Of a DNA stretch of 64,000 bases, positions 27,051 through 35,146 are shown piece after piece; the first letter of the stretch is position 1; every line of letters begins with the position of its first letter. The notes under the pieces were generated by a model. It did not search any database, had not been told where the DNA came from, and was given only the letters and a program-made list of their open reading frames with translations. This DNA is from Halpernia sp048269545 (GTDB lineage Bacteria; Bacteroidota; Bacteroidia; Flavobacteriales; Weeksellaceae): positions 62,001-126,000 of the forward strand of contig NZ_JBLXIJ010000003.1 of NCBI RefSeq assembly GCF_048269545.1. Direction: 5' to 3'. Both the position numbers and the translations under genes were made by a program.

Positions 27051-27428
27051 ATGATTACCAATTTACCACAAACTCCCGATAATATTGTTGCATTTAAAGC
27101 AAGTGGAAAAATAACAAAAGAAGATTATGAAAACTGTGTGATTCCCCAAATAAAAGCAAAACTGAATGAATTTGATGAATTGAATTTTCTTCTTTATTTA
27201 GATTCTAGTTTAGGAGATTTTTCGCTCGGTGCAATGGTAGAAGACGCAGCTATTGGAATTAAAAATTTAACCAATTGGAATAGAATTGCAATTGTAACAG
27301 ATAAAGTAGGAATTCGGAATATAACTGAAATTTTAAGCGTTATAATGCCCGGTGAATATGAAACTTTTCCTGCAGAAGATTTGGAAAATGCAATCTTTTG
27401 GTGCGCCAATGGAAACGAAAAAATATAA
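27051..27428 (+). CDS. SpoIIAA-like (STAS/CRAL-TRIO fold) protein
   Basis: The 125-residue protein resembles the SpoIIAA-like DUF3478 group: NIVAFKASGKITKEDYENCV at the start and LLYLDSSLGDFSLGAMVEDAAIGIKNLTNWNRIAIVTD in the centre, with an expected alternating alpha/beta fold. No catalytic site is apparent. Function unknown, but these proteins often accompany stress genes, as here with general stress protein 26 just downstream (16 bp). The upstream structured element may influence expression. Confidence 0.8.
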   Translation: MITNLPQTPDNIVAFKASGKITKEDYENCVIPQIKAKLNEFDELNFLLYLDSSLGDFSLGAMVEDAAIGIKNLTNWNRIAIVTDKVGIRNITEILSVIMPGEYETFPAEDLENAIFWCANGNEKI

Positions 27429-27444
27429 ACGAAAAAAATGTATT

Positions 27445-27960
27445 ATGTCAAAGGAAAATTTAAACCAAACAAAAGCAATAGAAAAATTAAAAGACTTATC
27501 TGAAAGTGCAAGAATTTGCATGTTCTGTACAGATTTAAGCAAATTACCAATTACCGCAAGACCGATGAGCTTGCAAGAAACCGACAAAGAAGGTAATCTT
27601 TGGTTTATAAGTGGAGATCAAAGCAACAAGAATTTTGAAATAAAAGATGATAATAAAGTTCAGTTATTTTTTATGAATAAAAGTAATTCTGAATATAAAT
27701 CAGTTTTTGGAAAAGCTTTTATTTATAAAGATAAATCTACAATTGAAGAAAAATGGTCACCTTTAGCAAATGCTTGGTTTGATGGAAAAGAAGATCCAAA
27801 TGTAAGTATTATCCGAGTAACACCCGATGAAACTTATTATTGGGATACGAAAGCTGGAAAATTAGTAACCATGTTAAGTTTTGTCACCGCTGCAATTTCT
27901 GGTAAAAAAACAGATAATTCTGATGGAATTGAAGGAAGTTTAAACGTAAAAAATAAATAA
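27445..27960 (+). CDS. general stress protein 26, pyridoxamine 5'-phosphate oxidase family
   Basis: The 171-residue protein has a split-barrel flavin-binding fold: ARICMFCTDLSKLPITARPMS opens the barrel, then LWFISGDQSNKNFEIK, VQLFFMNKSNSEYKSVFGKA and YYWDTKAG. Relatives bind FMN, FAD or F420; the B. subtilis namesake is a general stress protein. The open frame begins at 27352 within the previous gene, but the ATG at 27445 gives the normal start MSKENLNQTK. It is the second gene of a small stress operon whose third gene is a Dps remnant. Confidence 0.88.
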   Translation: MSKENLNQTKAIEKLKDLSESARICMFCTDLSKLPITARPMSLQETDKEGNLWFISGDQSNKNFEIKDDNKVQLFFMNKSNSEYKSVFGKAFIYKDKSTIEEKWSPLANAWFDGKEDPNVSIIRVTPDETYYWDTKAGKLVTMLSFVTAAISGKKTDNSDGIEGSLNVKNK

Positions 27961-27983
27961 CTTAAAAAAATAAAATATTATGA

Positions 27984-28154
27984 CATGAAAGTATTATTAA
28001 ATCACAACGTGATTTTATTGATCAATGTGAAGAAAAATTTAAAGATGTGGGTTCTGCAGATTTCTTAACAGGCTTAATTCAGGAACATGAAAAAATGGCT
28101 TGGAAACTGAGAAAATATTTTAAAGTAACTCCCGAAACAACAAGTAAAAAATAA
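27984..28154 (+). pseudogene. C-terminal remnant of a Dps-family ferritin
   Basis: The frame from 27984 to the TAA at 28152-28154 reads about 56 residues ending with FKDVGSADFLTGLIQEHEKM and AWKLRKYF, which closely match the conserved final helix of Dps (typical form: GTADFLTGLMxxHEKMAWMLR). There is no start codon before this block in frame; the nearest upstream codon is a stop at 27981. The ferroxidase residues and first three helices (about 110 residues) are missing, so this is a 5'-truncated remnant with its end intact. It lies in the same operon as general stress protein 26. Confidence 0.75.
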
Positions 28155-28164
28155 GATTTTTTTC

Positions 28165-28199
28165 AAAAAAAACGTCCCGAGATTCGGGACGTTTTTTTT
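28165..28199. terminator. bidirectional terminator
   Basis: A perfect 9-bp stem, ACGTCCCGA (28172-28180) and TCGGGACGT (28184-28192) with a 3-base loop, is flanked by an A run and a T run, so it works for the stress operon (plus) and the coiled-coil gene (minus). Confidence 0.85.
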
Positions 28200-28215
28200 A
28201 TATTTTAAGTTTAAA

Positions 28216-28995
28216 TTAAAATTTAATAACGTTTTTCATTTTTTCATTTTCTTCATTTACCATTTCGTCATCTACCAAAATTTTACCAGAATGCTCATCA
28301 ATAATAATTTTTTTACGTTGCGCAATTTCCATTTGTTTCTGTGGTGGCAATGTGAAAAATGAACCTTTTGGCGCACCTCTTTCTAAACCTACAACAGCTA
28401 AACCAGTTTTAGAACCATTGCGAATTCTTTGGTAAGAAGCCAACAATCTTTGGTCTATTTTCTTAGAAAATTCTTCAGATTTTTTTAATAAAAATTCTTC
28501 TTCTTTTTGAGTTTCTGCAACCAAAGTTTCCAATTCATCTTTTTTGTAACCAAGATGAGATTTTAATTCTCCAATTTTTGTTTTTAGTTCATCTAAAGTT
28601 TCTTTTTTGTGAGAAATTTTAGCATCAAATTCTTTCATTCTTTTATCCGCCAACTGGATTTCCAATTCTTGAAATTCAATTTCTTTGGATAAAGATTCAA
28701 ATTCTTTGTTGTTACGAACATTATCTTGTTGCGTTTTGTATTTTTCTATTAAAGAAGCAGCGTGACTCATTAATTCTTTTTTGTTATTAATTTCGTCATT
28801 TTGCTCTTTAATTTCAGTGGTAAATTTTTCAGATCTTTTTTCAAGACCTTCAATTTCTATCTCTAAATCTTCCACTTCAATCGGCAATTCACCTCTTGTA
28901 TTTCTTATTTCATCAAGACGTGAGTCTATAATTTGCAAATCATAAAGCGCTCTTAGTTTTTCTTCTACTGAAATTTCGATATTTTTCTTAGCCAT
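28216..28995 (-). CDS. coiled-coil protein related to the C4-type zinc-ribbon family, cysteines lost
   Basis: The 259-residue protein is a long coiled coil (about 10-190, alternating Glu, Lys and Leu) with a C-terminal domain homologous to the C4 zinc-ribbon family: LAVVGLERGAPKGSFFTLPPQ and IIIDEHSGKILVD. In typical members these read like ACGGCF and CEHCGRI; all four cysteines are replaced here (Pro, Ser, Asp, Ser), so the protein cannot bind zinc in the usual way. The helical part is intact and the residue contexts are conserved. It begins 4 bp after the nif3 stop; the pairing of these two genes is common in bacteria. Function unknown. Confidence 0.85.
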   Translation of the reverse strand: MAKKNIEISVEEKLRALYDLQIIDSRLDEIRNTRGELPIEVEDLEIEIEGLEKRSEKFTTEIKEQNDEINNKKELMSHAASLIEKYKTQQDNVRNNKEFESLSKEIEFQELEIQLADKRMKEFDAKISHKKETLDELKTKIGELKSHLGYKKDELETLVAETQKEEEFLLKKSEEFSKKIDQRLLASYQRIRNGSKTGLAVVGLERGAPKGSFFTLPPQKQMEIAQRKKIIIDEHSGKILVDDEMVNEENEKMKNVIKF

Positions 28996-28999
28996 ATTT

Positions 29000-30097
29000 T
29001 TAAAAGAAATATTTTACGGGGTTTGTATCTTCCACAGATTTTAAGATTGCAAAGGTACTAAATTTTTGTGATAATTTTTCAAATAATTGTTGCACAATAA
29101 ATTGCTCAGATTCAAAATGACCAATATCGCACAAAAGCATTTTATCTTCTACAGAGAAGAAATCATGGTATTTTAAATCACCAGTTAAATAAGCGTCACA
29201 ATTATTTTTCATTGCTGCAGAAATTCCTGAAGCGCCACTTCCGCCTAAAACTGCCACTCTTTTGATTTTTTTATTTAAAGTTTTGCTGTGTTTAATAATT
29301 TTTAAATTAAATTTTTCTTTAACTAAATTTAAAAAATCTCCAGATTCTATTTCATTTTCAAACTCACCAAATCTTCCTAAACCAGAATATTGATTTTCAT
29401 TTTCTAAATTAATAATTTGATGCGCCACTTCTTCGTATGGATGAGAATTTTTCATCACAGCAAGAATTTTACTTAATTTATAACTTTCAAATATGACAGA
29501 AATTAAATCTTCACTTGTGTTTTTTCTTTCATTTAAATTTCCAGAAAAAGGATTTGAACCTTCTATTGGTCGGAACGTTCCATCGCCAGAAATTTTAAAA
29601 CTGCATTCATCATAAAAACCAATATTTCCTGCACCTGCTTTAAATAATGCTTCTTTTAAATTTTCAGAATATTCTTTCGGGACATAAACTTGTAATTGCT
29701 TTAAAGAACTTTTTTTTGGCATTAAAATCTTCTGGTTTTTTAAACCTAAAGTTTCACAGATTTTAAAATTAACTCCAAAATAATCATTGTCAAACGAAGT
29801 GTGAATTGCATAAATCGCAATTTTATTTTCAACAGCTTTTAAAACTGCCTTTTCTACATAATTTTTACCCGTAATAGATTTTAAACCAGAAAAAATAATG
29901 GGATGAAACGCCACAATAACATTCACATTTTTCGAAATGGCTTCATCTACAACAATTTCCAAAGCATCATGACAAATTAAAATTCCAGAAACTTCACGCT
30001 CTGGATTTCCGCAAAGTAATCCGACATTATCAAAATCTTCCGCTTCTTGCAAAGGGAAAAGATTTGCCAATTCTTTTGAAACTTCATTTACATTCAT
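29000..30097 (-). CDS. Nif3-like dinuclear metal center protein
   Basis: Nif3/YbgI family protein of 365 residues, the longer form with an inserted domain in the middle (about 130-240). Metal-binding blocks: VIVAFHPIIFSGL, IYAIHTSFDN, LTGDLKYHDFF and CDIGHFESE, supplying the conserved His, Asp and Glu ligands. It forms hexameric or trimeric dinuclear-metal proteins of uncertain activity; it has been annotated as GTP cyclohydrolase 1 type 2. Its gene is directly followed by the coiled-coil gene 28216-28995, indicating one operon. Confidence 0.92.
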   Translation of the reverse strand: MNVNEVSKELANLFPLQEAEDFDNVGLLCGNPEREVSGILICHDALEIVVDEAISKNVNVIVAFHPIIFSGLKSITGKNYVEKAVLKAVENKIAIYAIHTSFDNDYFGVNFKICETLGLKNQKILMPKKSSLKQLQVYVPKEYSENLKEALFKAGAGNIGFYDECSFKISGDGTFRPIEGSNPFSGNLNERKNTSEDLISVIFESYKLSKILAVMKNSHPYEEVAHQIINLENENQYSGLGRFGEFENEIESGDFLNLVKEKFNLKIIKHSKTLNKKIKRVAVLGGSGASGISAAMKNNCDAYLTGDLKYHDFFSVEDKMLLCDIGHFESEQFIVQQLFEKLSQKFSTFAILKSVEDTNPVKYFF

Positions 30098-30231
30098 TTG
30101 TTTTTATCATCTTTTTGATTAAATGCAATCGCAGAAAATTTAAAATCAATTTCTAAAAATTTGCAATAAGCGATTTCATTTTAATTACGTAATTTTCACG
30201 AAGATATTAATTTGTTTTTAATTTTAATTGA

Positions 30232-31062
30232 ATGAGACCTGTTCGACCAGAATATAATTATTTACCGGAGAAAAATCCCGCTTTAAAAAAAATCTACCGT
30301 ATCATTTATTATGCGGATACAAAAGCCGGGAAAATTTTTGATGTTATTTTATTGCTATTAATTTTAATCAGTACCGCTTTAGCAATGATGGAAACTGTAA
30401 GTTTGATTAATGTGAAATACAATCACATTTTTTATGAAATACAGTTCGTCATTACTATTTTATTTACACTAGAATATGCTCTGCGGATTTTATCCATCCG
30501 AAATAAAAAAGCTTACATTTTTAGTGGAATGGGAATTATTGATTTTTTGGCGATTGCACCATTTTATTTAAGTTTAATATTTCCTGTTTTGCATTTTTTC
30601 GTGATTATAAGAATGCTTCGAATGCTTCGGATTTTTAGAATATTTAATCTTGCGGATTATCAACAAGATGGAATTTTCATCGTAAAAGCTTTAAAAGAAA
30701 GTAGCCGAAAAATTTATATTTTTCTTCTGTTTTTGGTAATATTCATCATCATTATTGGTTCTTGCATGTATGTGATTGAAGATGGGAAAAATGGTTTTAG
30801 TAGTATTCCACAATCCATTTATTGGGCGGTTGTAACAATTACAACTGTCGGTTATGGCGATGTTTCACCCGCAACTGCAGGCGGAAAATTTTTATCGATT
30901 ATCGTAATGCTTTGTGGTTATAGCATTATTGCAGTTCCGACTGGAATTGTAACTTCTCAATTTCGGAAGCAAGCAAAAAGTGGAATTTCTTGTGAACGTT
31001 GTGGAAATGAGGAAAATGATAAAAATGCAAGATTTTGTAAAATTTGTGGTGAGAAATTTTAA
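30232..31062 (+). CDS. voltage-gated potassium channel with C-terminal zinc ribbon
   Basis: Ion transporter of 276 residues with six transmembrane segments. S4 shows arginines every third residue in IIRMLRMLRIFRIF, and the pore carries the K+ selectivity filter TTVGYGD. After S6 (about residue 235) comes a short tail ending in a zinc-ribbon-like motif: CERCG, ten residues, then CKICGEKF (two CxxC pairs). Zinc-ribbon tails on prokaryotic channels are uncommon in my experience, and this one probably sits in the cytoplasm. The gene is flanked by a bidirectional terminator downstream. Confidence 0.9.
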   Translation: MRPVRPEYNYLPEKNPALKKIYRIIYYADTKAGKIFDVILLLLILISTALAMMETVSLINVKYNHIFYEIQFVITILFTLEYALRILSIRNKKAYIFSGMGIIDFLAIAPFYLSLIFPVLHFFVIIRMLRMLRIFRIFNLADYQQDGIFIVKALKESSRKIYIFLLFLVIFIIIIGSCMYVIEDGKNGFSSIPQSIYWAVVTITTVGYGDVSPATAGGKFLSIIVMLCGYSIIAVPTGIVTSQFRKQAKSGISCERCGNEENDKNARFCKICGEKF

Positions 31063-31071
31063 ATAAATAAA

Positions 31072-31105
31072 AAAATCGCTTCCAAAAATTGAAAGCGATT
31101 TTAAA
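31072..31105. terminator. bidirectional terminator
   Basis: AAATCGCTT (31073-31081) pairs with the copy of AAGCGATTT at about 31093-31101, flanked by A and T runs. It separates the convergent K+ channel gene and the peptidylprolyl isomerase gene. Confidence 0.75.
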
Positions 31106-31124
31106 ATAAATATTTTAATTTTTA

Positions 31125-32222
31125 TTACGGAACTTTCACAAGTTCTACATCAAAAACTAACCATGTATTTGGTGGAATTACGCCACCTGCACCTCTTGCG
31201 CCGTAACCTAAATCTGATGGAATTAATAAAGTCGCAGTTTCGCCTTCTTTTAATAACATGATTCCTTCGTCCCAACCTTTGATTACTTGTCCAACTCCAA
31301 CGTTAAATTCGATTGGTTCTCCGCGTTTAAAAGAGGAATCAAATTCAGTTCCGTCCACTAATTTTCCTGCATAATGTACAGAAACCATGTCACCTGATTT
31401 TGGCGCTTTTCCTTCAGTTGTTTTTGTAATTTTATAATAAAGACCAGAGTCTGTTTTTTGCATTCCTGCTTTTAATTCTTCTACCATTTTTACTTGATTT
31501 GCTTTAAATTCTTCTTCCTTTTTTAATTTTTCTGCAGCGGCTTTCTCTAAATAAACTTTATTATTTTCTTGAATTTTAAATTTTCCTTCATTGAAAATTT
31601 TTGCTGCGTCATAATGTTTATAATCATTTCCTTTAGTAATAATAGAAACTTTTTCTAAAACCACTGGAACTACAGGTTTATCTTGCGGCCCTTTTTGCAC
31701 GTTTGCAATAGAATCAATTGTGGCTTCACCTTTTATAACATGACCGAAAATAGTATGTTTTCCATTTAACCAAGGCGTTGCAACTTCCGTAATGAAAAAC
31801 TGAGAACCGTTTGTATTTGGTCCAGAATTCGCCATAGAAAGTATTCCTTTTCCTGTGTGTTGCAAATCATTTTTTTCATCATCAAATTTATATCCAGGAT
31901 CGCCCATTCCAGTTCCTTGCGGATCACCACCTTGAATCATAAAATCTTTAATCACACGGTGAAAAATAGTTCCGTCATAAAATGGTTCTCCCTTCTTTTT
32001 TGCTTTATTTTCAATTTTTCCTTCTGCTAAACCTACAAAATTAGCAACCGTAACTGGAGATTTTTTATCTTCTAATTTTACCAGCATTTCACCTTTAGAG
32101 GTTTTGAAATTGGCATAAATACCGTCTTGAAGTCCGTTGTAAGTGTCTTTGTCTATACTCAATGTTTTACAATTTATAAGTGTTAATAATAGGATTGAAT
32201 AACTTAATAATTTTTTATACAT
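31125..32222 (-). CDS. cyclophilin-FKBP fusion peptidylprolyl isomerase lipoprotein
   Basis: A 365-residue lipoprotein (lipobox LINC near residue 19) that joins two unrelated prolyl isomerase folds. Residues 30-200 are cyclophilin: FHRVIKDFMIQGGDPQGTG, FDDE and GPNTNGSQFFIT are signature blocks. After a Lys/Glu-rich linker (about 210-255), residues 265-365 are FKBP: VSVHYAGKLVDGTEFDSSF, IKGWDEGIMLL and LGYGARGAGGVIPPN. It should act in the periplasm, probably folding exported or outer-membrane proteins. The GldI-like isomerase is encoded just upstream (30 bp), a plausible shared operon. Confidence 0.93.
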   Translation of the reverse strand: MYKKLLSYSILLLTLINCKTLSIDKDTYNGLQDGIYANFKTSKGEMLVKLEDKKSPVTVANFVGLAEGKIENKAKKKGEPFYDGTIFHRVIKDFMIQGGDPQGTGMGDPGYKFDDEKNDLQHTGKGILSMANSGPNTNGSQFFITEVATPWLNGKHTIFGHVIKGEATIDSIANVQKGPQDKPVVPVVLEKVSIITKGNDYKHYDAAKIFNEGKFKIQENNKVYLEKAAAEKLKKEEEFKANQVKMVEELKAGMQKTDSGLYYKITKTTEGKAPKSGDMVSVHYAGKLVDGTEFDSSFKRGEPIEFNVGVGQVIKGWDEGIMLLKEGETATLLIPSDLGYGARGAGGVIPPNTWLVFDVELVKVP

Positions 32223-32252
32223 AATTAATTTTTTTATTTAAAATTTAAATTA

Positions 32253-32762
32253 TTAAAAAACTTTTATTTTTATAATTACAGGCAAATCGCTCGGGATTTT
32301 TTTATTATCACCATAGGTTCCGAAAGCTAAAACAGAAGGGACTAAAAGTGTGGCTTCTTCTCCTGATTTTAAATATCTTACCACATTTTCAACCGCTTTT
32401 AAATCTTCAAATTTTCCCAACTGCACATTTTTTTTTATCACAGATTCTGGATATAATTTCACATTATCAAAATCATAAATATCGTATTGATAACTTACAG
32501 AAGTCCCATCTAATTTTTTGGGTTTAGAAATTAAATCTTCTTTGTTCACCCAATAATTCATCGCCATTGGATAAAATTTTTCATTTTGATTTTGAATCCA
32601 ACTTTTAATTTGATTGCGTTCATTTTGATTTAAATCTCGACTTCTATTACGAGAAATCTCTAAATCCTTCTGACTCAAAAGTCCACCAACTGGCGGATGA
32701 ACTTGTGAATTTTTAGAACAAGAAATTAAACAAAACGTCAAAAGAATGATAATATTTTTCAT
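32253..32762 (-). CDS. gldI: GldI-like FKBP-type peptidylprolyl isomerase lipoprotein
   Basis: The 169-residue lipoprotein (lipobox LISC near residue 16) resembles GldI, the gliding-motility-associated isomerase: PPVGGLLSQKDLEISRNRSR, then a divergent FKBP core ending TLLVPSVLAFGTYGDNKKIP and DLPVIIKIKVF. The FKBP active-site residues are only partly preserved. GldI is needed for gliding in Flavobacterium; in non-gliding relatives it may serve type IX secretion or general folding. The frame starts at 32786, but MKNIIILLTFCLISC from 32762 is the signal peptide, so that start is used. The symbol is assigned by resemblance. Confidence 0.8.
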   Translation of the reverse strand: MKNIIILLTFCLISCSKNSQVHPPVGGLLSQKDLEISRNRSRDLNQNERNQIKSWIQNQNEKFYPMAMNYWVNKEDLISKPKKLDGTSVSYQYDIYDFDNVKLYPESVIKKNVQLGKFEDLKAVENVVRYLKSGEEATLLVPSVLAFGTYGDNKKIPSDLPVIIKIKVF

Positions 32763-32810
32763 AAAAACTTCTGCGAAATTAAGCATTTTTGTTGAACTTT
32801 AAAAAAGAAA

Positions 32811-32834
32811 AAACCGAGAAAATTTTCTCGGTTT
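32811..32834 (-). terminator. terminator after ilvE
   Basis: AAACCGAGAA and TTCTCGGTTT form a 10-bp perfect stem with a 4-base loop; on the minus strand it follows ilvE. Confidence 0.75.
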
Positions 32835-32857
32835 CTATAGTTTAAGTTTTATTAAAG

Positions 32858-33931
32858 TTAAGCTTTTTCTAAGACGTTTTTTTCCACTTTAAATCTCCAA
32901 CCAAAAGGATCTTCCGCTTTGTTGGTTTGAATATCCGTTAAATCTTTTTTCAAAGAAATAGCAAAACTTTCTTCGTCAGATAAAACTGGCAAATTCAAAA
33001 TTCTATCTTGATAACCTAAAGCTTTAAAAACACTTGTAACAACCGCAGTTCCAACTCCCCAAACTTCTTTCAAAGTTCCATTATCAAAAGCTTCTACAAC
33101 TTCTGTAACTTTTACATCACCTACAATTACTTTAATATTTCTTTTTTCTGCTAATTTTAAAAAGCTGTCTCTAGTTACACCATCTAAAATTTTATCTGAT
33201 GTTTTTGGAGTATAAATGGTATCATTAATTCTTAAAAACACATTCATTGTTCCACTTTCCTCGAAATATTCGTGCGAAGTATCGTCCGTCCAAATTACTT
33301 GTTCAAAACCTTCTTCATTGGCCAATTTTGTTGGATAAAATGAAGCAGCATAATTACCCGCAGCTTTTGCAAAACCAACTCCACCGTTTGCAGCTCTAGA
33401 ATAATGATCTGAAATTCTTACAGAAACAGGTTCTGAATAATAACTTTTTGCTGGAGTTGCAACAATTGCAAACATATATTTATTAGAAATTCTTGCTTTC
33501 AAAACTTCTTCAGTTGCGAAAATAAGTGGTCTCACATATAAAGACATTCCTTCTCCTTTTGGAATCCATTCTCTATCTAAATCTATCAAAGTTTTTAAAC
33601 CTTCCATAAAAACTTCTTTCGGGACTTCCGGCATCGCAAGTCTTGTTGCAGATTTATTTATTCTGGAATAATTTTTTTCCGGACGAAATAAGAAAACGTC
33701 ATCATTTTCATCTTTATAAGCTTTCATTCCTTCAAAACAAGCTTGTCCGTAATTAACTCCCATCATTGCAGGTGAAAAACCTAATGGACCATAAGGAACA
33801 ATTTTTGGCTCTCCCCATTTTCCGTCTTCATATTCACAAATAAGCATGTGATCAATAAAAGTATTTCCAAAAGAAAAATTTTCAGGATCAAATGAAGATA
33901 TTCTCGGATTCTCGGATTTTTGAATTATCAT
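32858..33931 (-). CDS. ilvE: branched-chain amino acid aminotransferase
   Basis: Class IV PLP aminotransferase of 357 residues that transaminates Leu, Ile and Val. The type II branched-chain enzyme is recognised by QACFEGMKAYKDE, FLFRPEKNYSRINKSA, SLYVRPLIFA, GFAKAAGNYAAS (the PLP lysine) and EESGTMNVF. Length matches the family. A -7 box lies 25 bp upstream and a terminator follows, so it is monocistronic. The mnmD gene is divergent with its own box. Confidence 0.95.
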   Translation of the reverse strand: MIIQKSENPRISSFDPENFSFGNTFIDHMLICEYEDGKWGEPKIVPYGPLGFSPAMMGVNYGQACFEGMKAYKDENDDVFLFRPEKNYSRINKSATRLAMPEVPKEVFMEGLKTLIDLDREWIPKGEGMSLYVRPLIFATEEVLKARISNKYMFAIVATPAKSYYSEPVSVRISDHYSRAANGGVGFAKAAGNYAASFYPTKLANEEGFEQVIWTDDTSHEYFEESGTMNVFLRINDTIYTPKTSDKILDGVTRDSFLKLAEKRNIKVIVGDVKVTEVVEAFDNGTLKEVWGVGTAVVTSVFKALGYQDRILNLPVLSDEESFAISLKKDLTDIQTNKAEDPFGWRFKVEKNVLEKA

Positions 33932-33955
33932 TTTAATTATTTTTTCGATGTCTTA

Positions 33956-33963
33956 CAAATATA
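33956..33963 (-). promoter_or_regulatory. -7 box for ilvE
   Basis: TATATTTG on the minus strand, 24 bp upstream of the ilvE ATG, matches TAnnTTTG. Confidence 0.45.
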
Positions 33964-33994
33964 ATATAATTTTTTTTATATGAAAATTTAAGTT

Positions 33995-34002
33995 TAAATT
34001 TG
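33995..34002 (+). promoter_or_regulatory. -7 box for mnmD
   Basis: TAAATTTG ends 12 bp before the ATG at 34015 and overlaps the alternative TTG at 34000, so it argues for the ATG as start. Confidence 0.45.
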
Positions 34003-34014
34003 ATAAAAAAGACA

Positions 34015-34704
34015 ATGAAAAGAGAAATCAAAATTACTGAAGATGGCTCTAATACCCTATATATCAGAGAATTAAACGAAAGCTATCATTCCTCACATGG
34101 CGCATTTCAAGAAGCAAAACACGTCTTTATTGAAAATGGATTAAAAAAGCTAAAAAATTACGATATTAATATTTTAGAACTCGGTTTTGGCACAGGTCTT
34201 AATGTTTTGGTAACGATTGATGAATTTTTGAAAACTGACAAAAATCATATAATTAATTATTTCACTTTGGAAAAATATCCCGTAAATGAGAGTGAAATTC
34301 TTAATTTGGCTTATTTTAAACTTTTTAAAGAAAATAAATTAGAAGAAATATTTAAAAAAATTCATTTTTGTGAATGGGATAAATTAGTGGAATTAGTTCC
34401 TAATTTTTATTTTAAAAAAATCCAAAACGATTTTAATCAATTAAATGATATAGAACTTCCAGAAATTGATTTAGTTTATTTCGACTGCTTTGGAGCACGG
34501 GTTCAACCCGATTTATGGGAAATCAATTTGTTAGAAAAAGTAAAAAATAAAATGAAAAAAGATTCACTCTTAACAACTTATTCTTCTAAAGGAAGCTTTC
34601 GCAGAGCTTTACAAAACTTAGGTTTTGAAGTGAAAAAATTGAAAGGCCCAGAAGGAAAACGAGAAATGGTAAATGCGGTTTTAAAAGTCGAAGATTTTTC
34701 TTAA
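34015..34704 (+). CDS. mnmD: tRNA U34 methyltransferase MnmD (DUF752 type)
   Basis: SAM-dependent methyltransferase of 229 residues, related to the MnmC N-terminal (MnmD) domain that methylates nm5s2U34 of tRNA. It shows NTLYIRELNESYHSSHGAFQEAKHVFIENG, the class I motif ILELGFGTGLNVLVT, and the DLVYFDCFGARVQPDLWE block matching the DUF752 DxFxPxxxPxLW signature. It lacks the FAD-dependent oxidoreductase half, so a separate enzyme must make the substrate. A TTG at 34000 would extend it by five residues, but the promoter box overlaps that position. Confidence 0.88.
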   Translation: MKREIKITEDGSNTLYIRELNESYHSSHGAFQEAKHVFIENGLKKLKNYDINILELGFGTGLNVLVTIDEFLKTDKNHIINYFTLEKYPVNESEILNLAYFKLFKENKLEEIFKKIHFCEWDKLVELVPNFYFKKIQNDFNQLNDIELPEIDLVYFDCFGARVQPDLWEINLLEKVKNKMKKDSLLTTYSSKGSFRRALQNLGFEVKKLKGPEGKREMVNAVLKVEDFS

Positions 34705-34729
34705 TTTTAATTTTTCAAGAAAATAAAAT

Positions 34730-35146
34730 ATGATTGATAATTTTAATATCAGAGTTTATGCTTGTGTTGTTAAAGACAAGAAAGTTTTGGTTTTACATGA
34801 AGAATATGCCGGAGATTTTTTAGTAAAATTTCCAGGTGGCGGTTTAGAATATGGAGAAAGTGTTTTAGAATGTCTTCAAAGAGAATTTTTGGAAGAGCTC
34901 AATGTTAAAATAAAAAATATCACACATTTTTATACGCAGGAAGATTTTATAGTTTCACGTTTTAGGGAAAACGAACAACTAATGACTTTATATTATTTAG
35001 CAGAAATTGTAGATGAAAGTGAATTTTTAATTATCGATCCTTGTATAGAAAAAACAGAATGGCTCCCATTACAAACGCAAGGAGAGCCACTTAAATTGCC
35101 TATCGACAAAATTGTTTTCAAAAAATTACAAGAGCAATTTTTATAA
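34730..35146 (+). CDS. Nudix hydrolase
   Basis: The 138-residue protein contains a complete Nudix box, GGGLEYGESVLECLQREFLEEL (G-x5-E-x7-R-E-x2-E-E, about residues 38-59), that binds Mg2+ and hydrolyses nucleoside diphosphates linked to other groups. Substrate cannot be deduced. It starts 25 bp after mnmD on the same strand, so probably the same transcript. Its last 6 bp overlap the end of the convergent nuclease gene. Confidence 0.9.
   Translation: MIDNFNIRVYACVVKDKKVLVLHEEYAGDFLVKFPGGGLEYGESVLECLQREFLEELNVKIKNITHFYTQEDFIVSRFRENEQLMTLYYLAEIVDESEFLIIDPCIEKTEWLPLQTQGEPLKLPIDKIVFKKLQEQFL

Noticed and set aside
27352..27960. 202-residue version of general stress protein 26
   Set aside because: Its first 31 residues come from the 3' end of the previous gene in another frame; the ATG at 27445 gives the normal family start.
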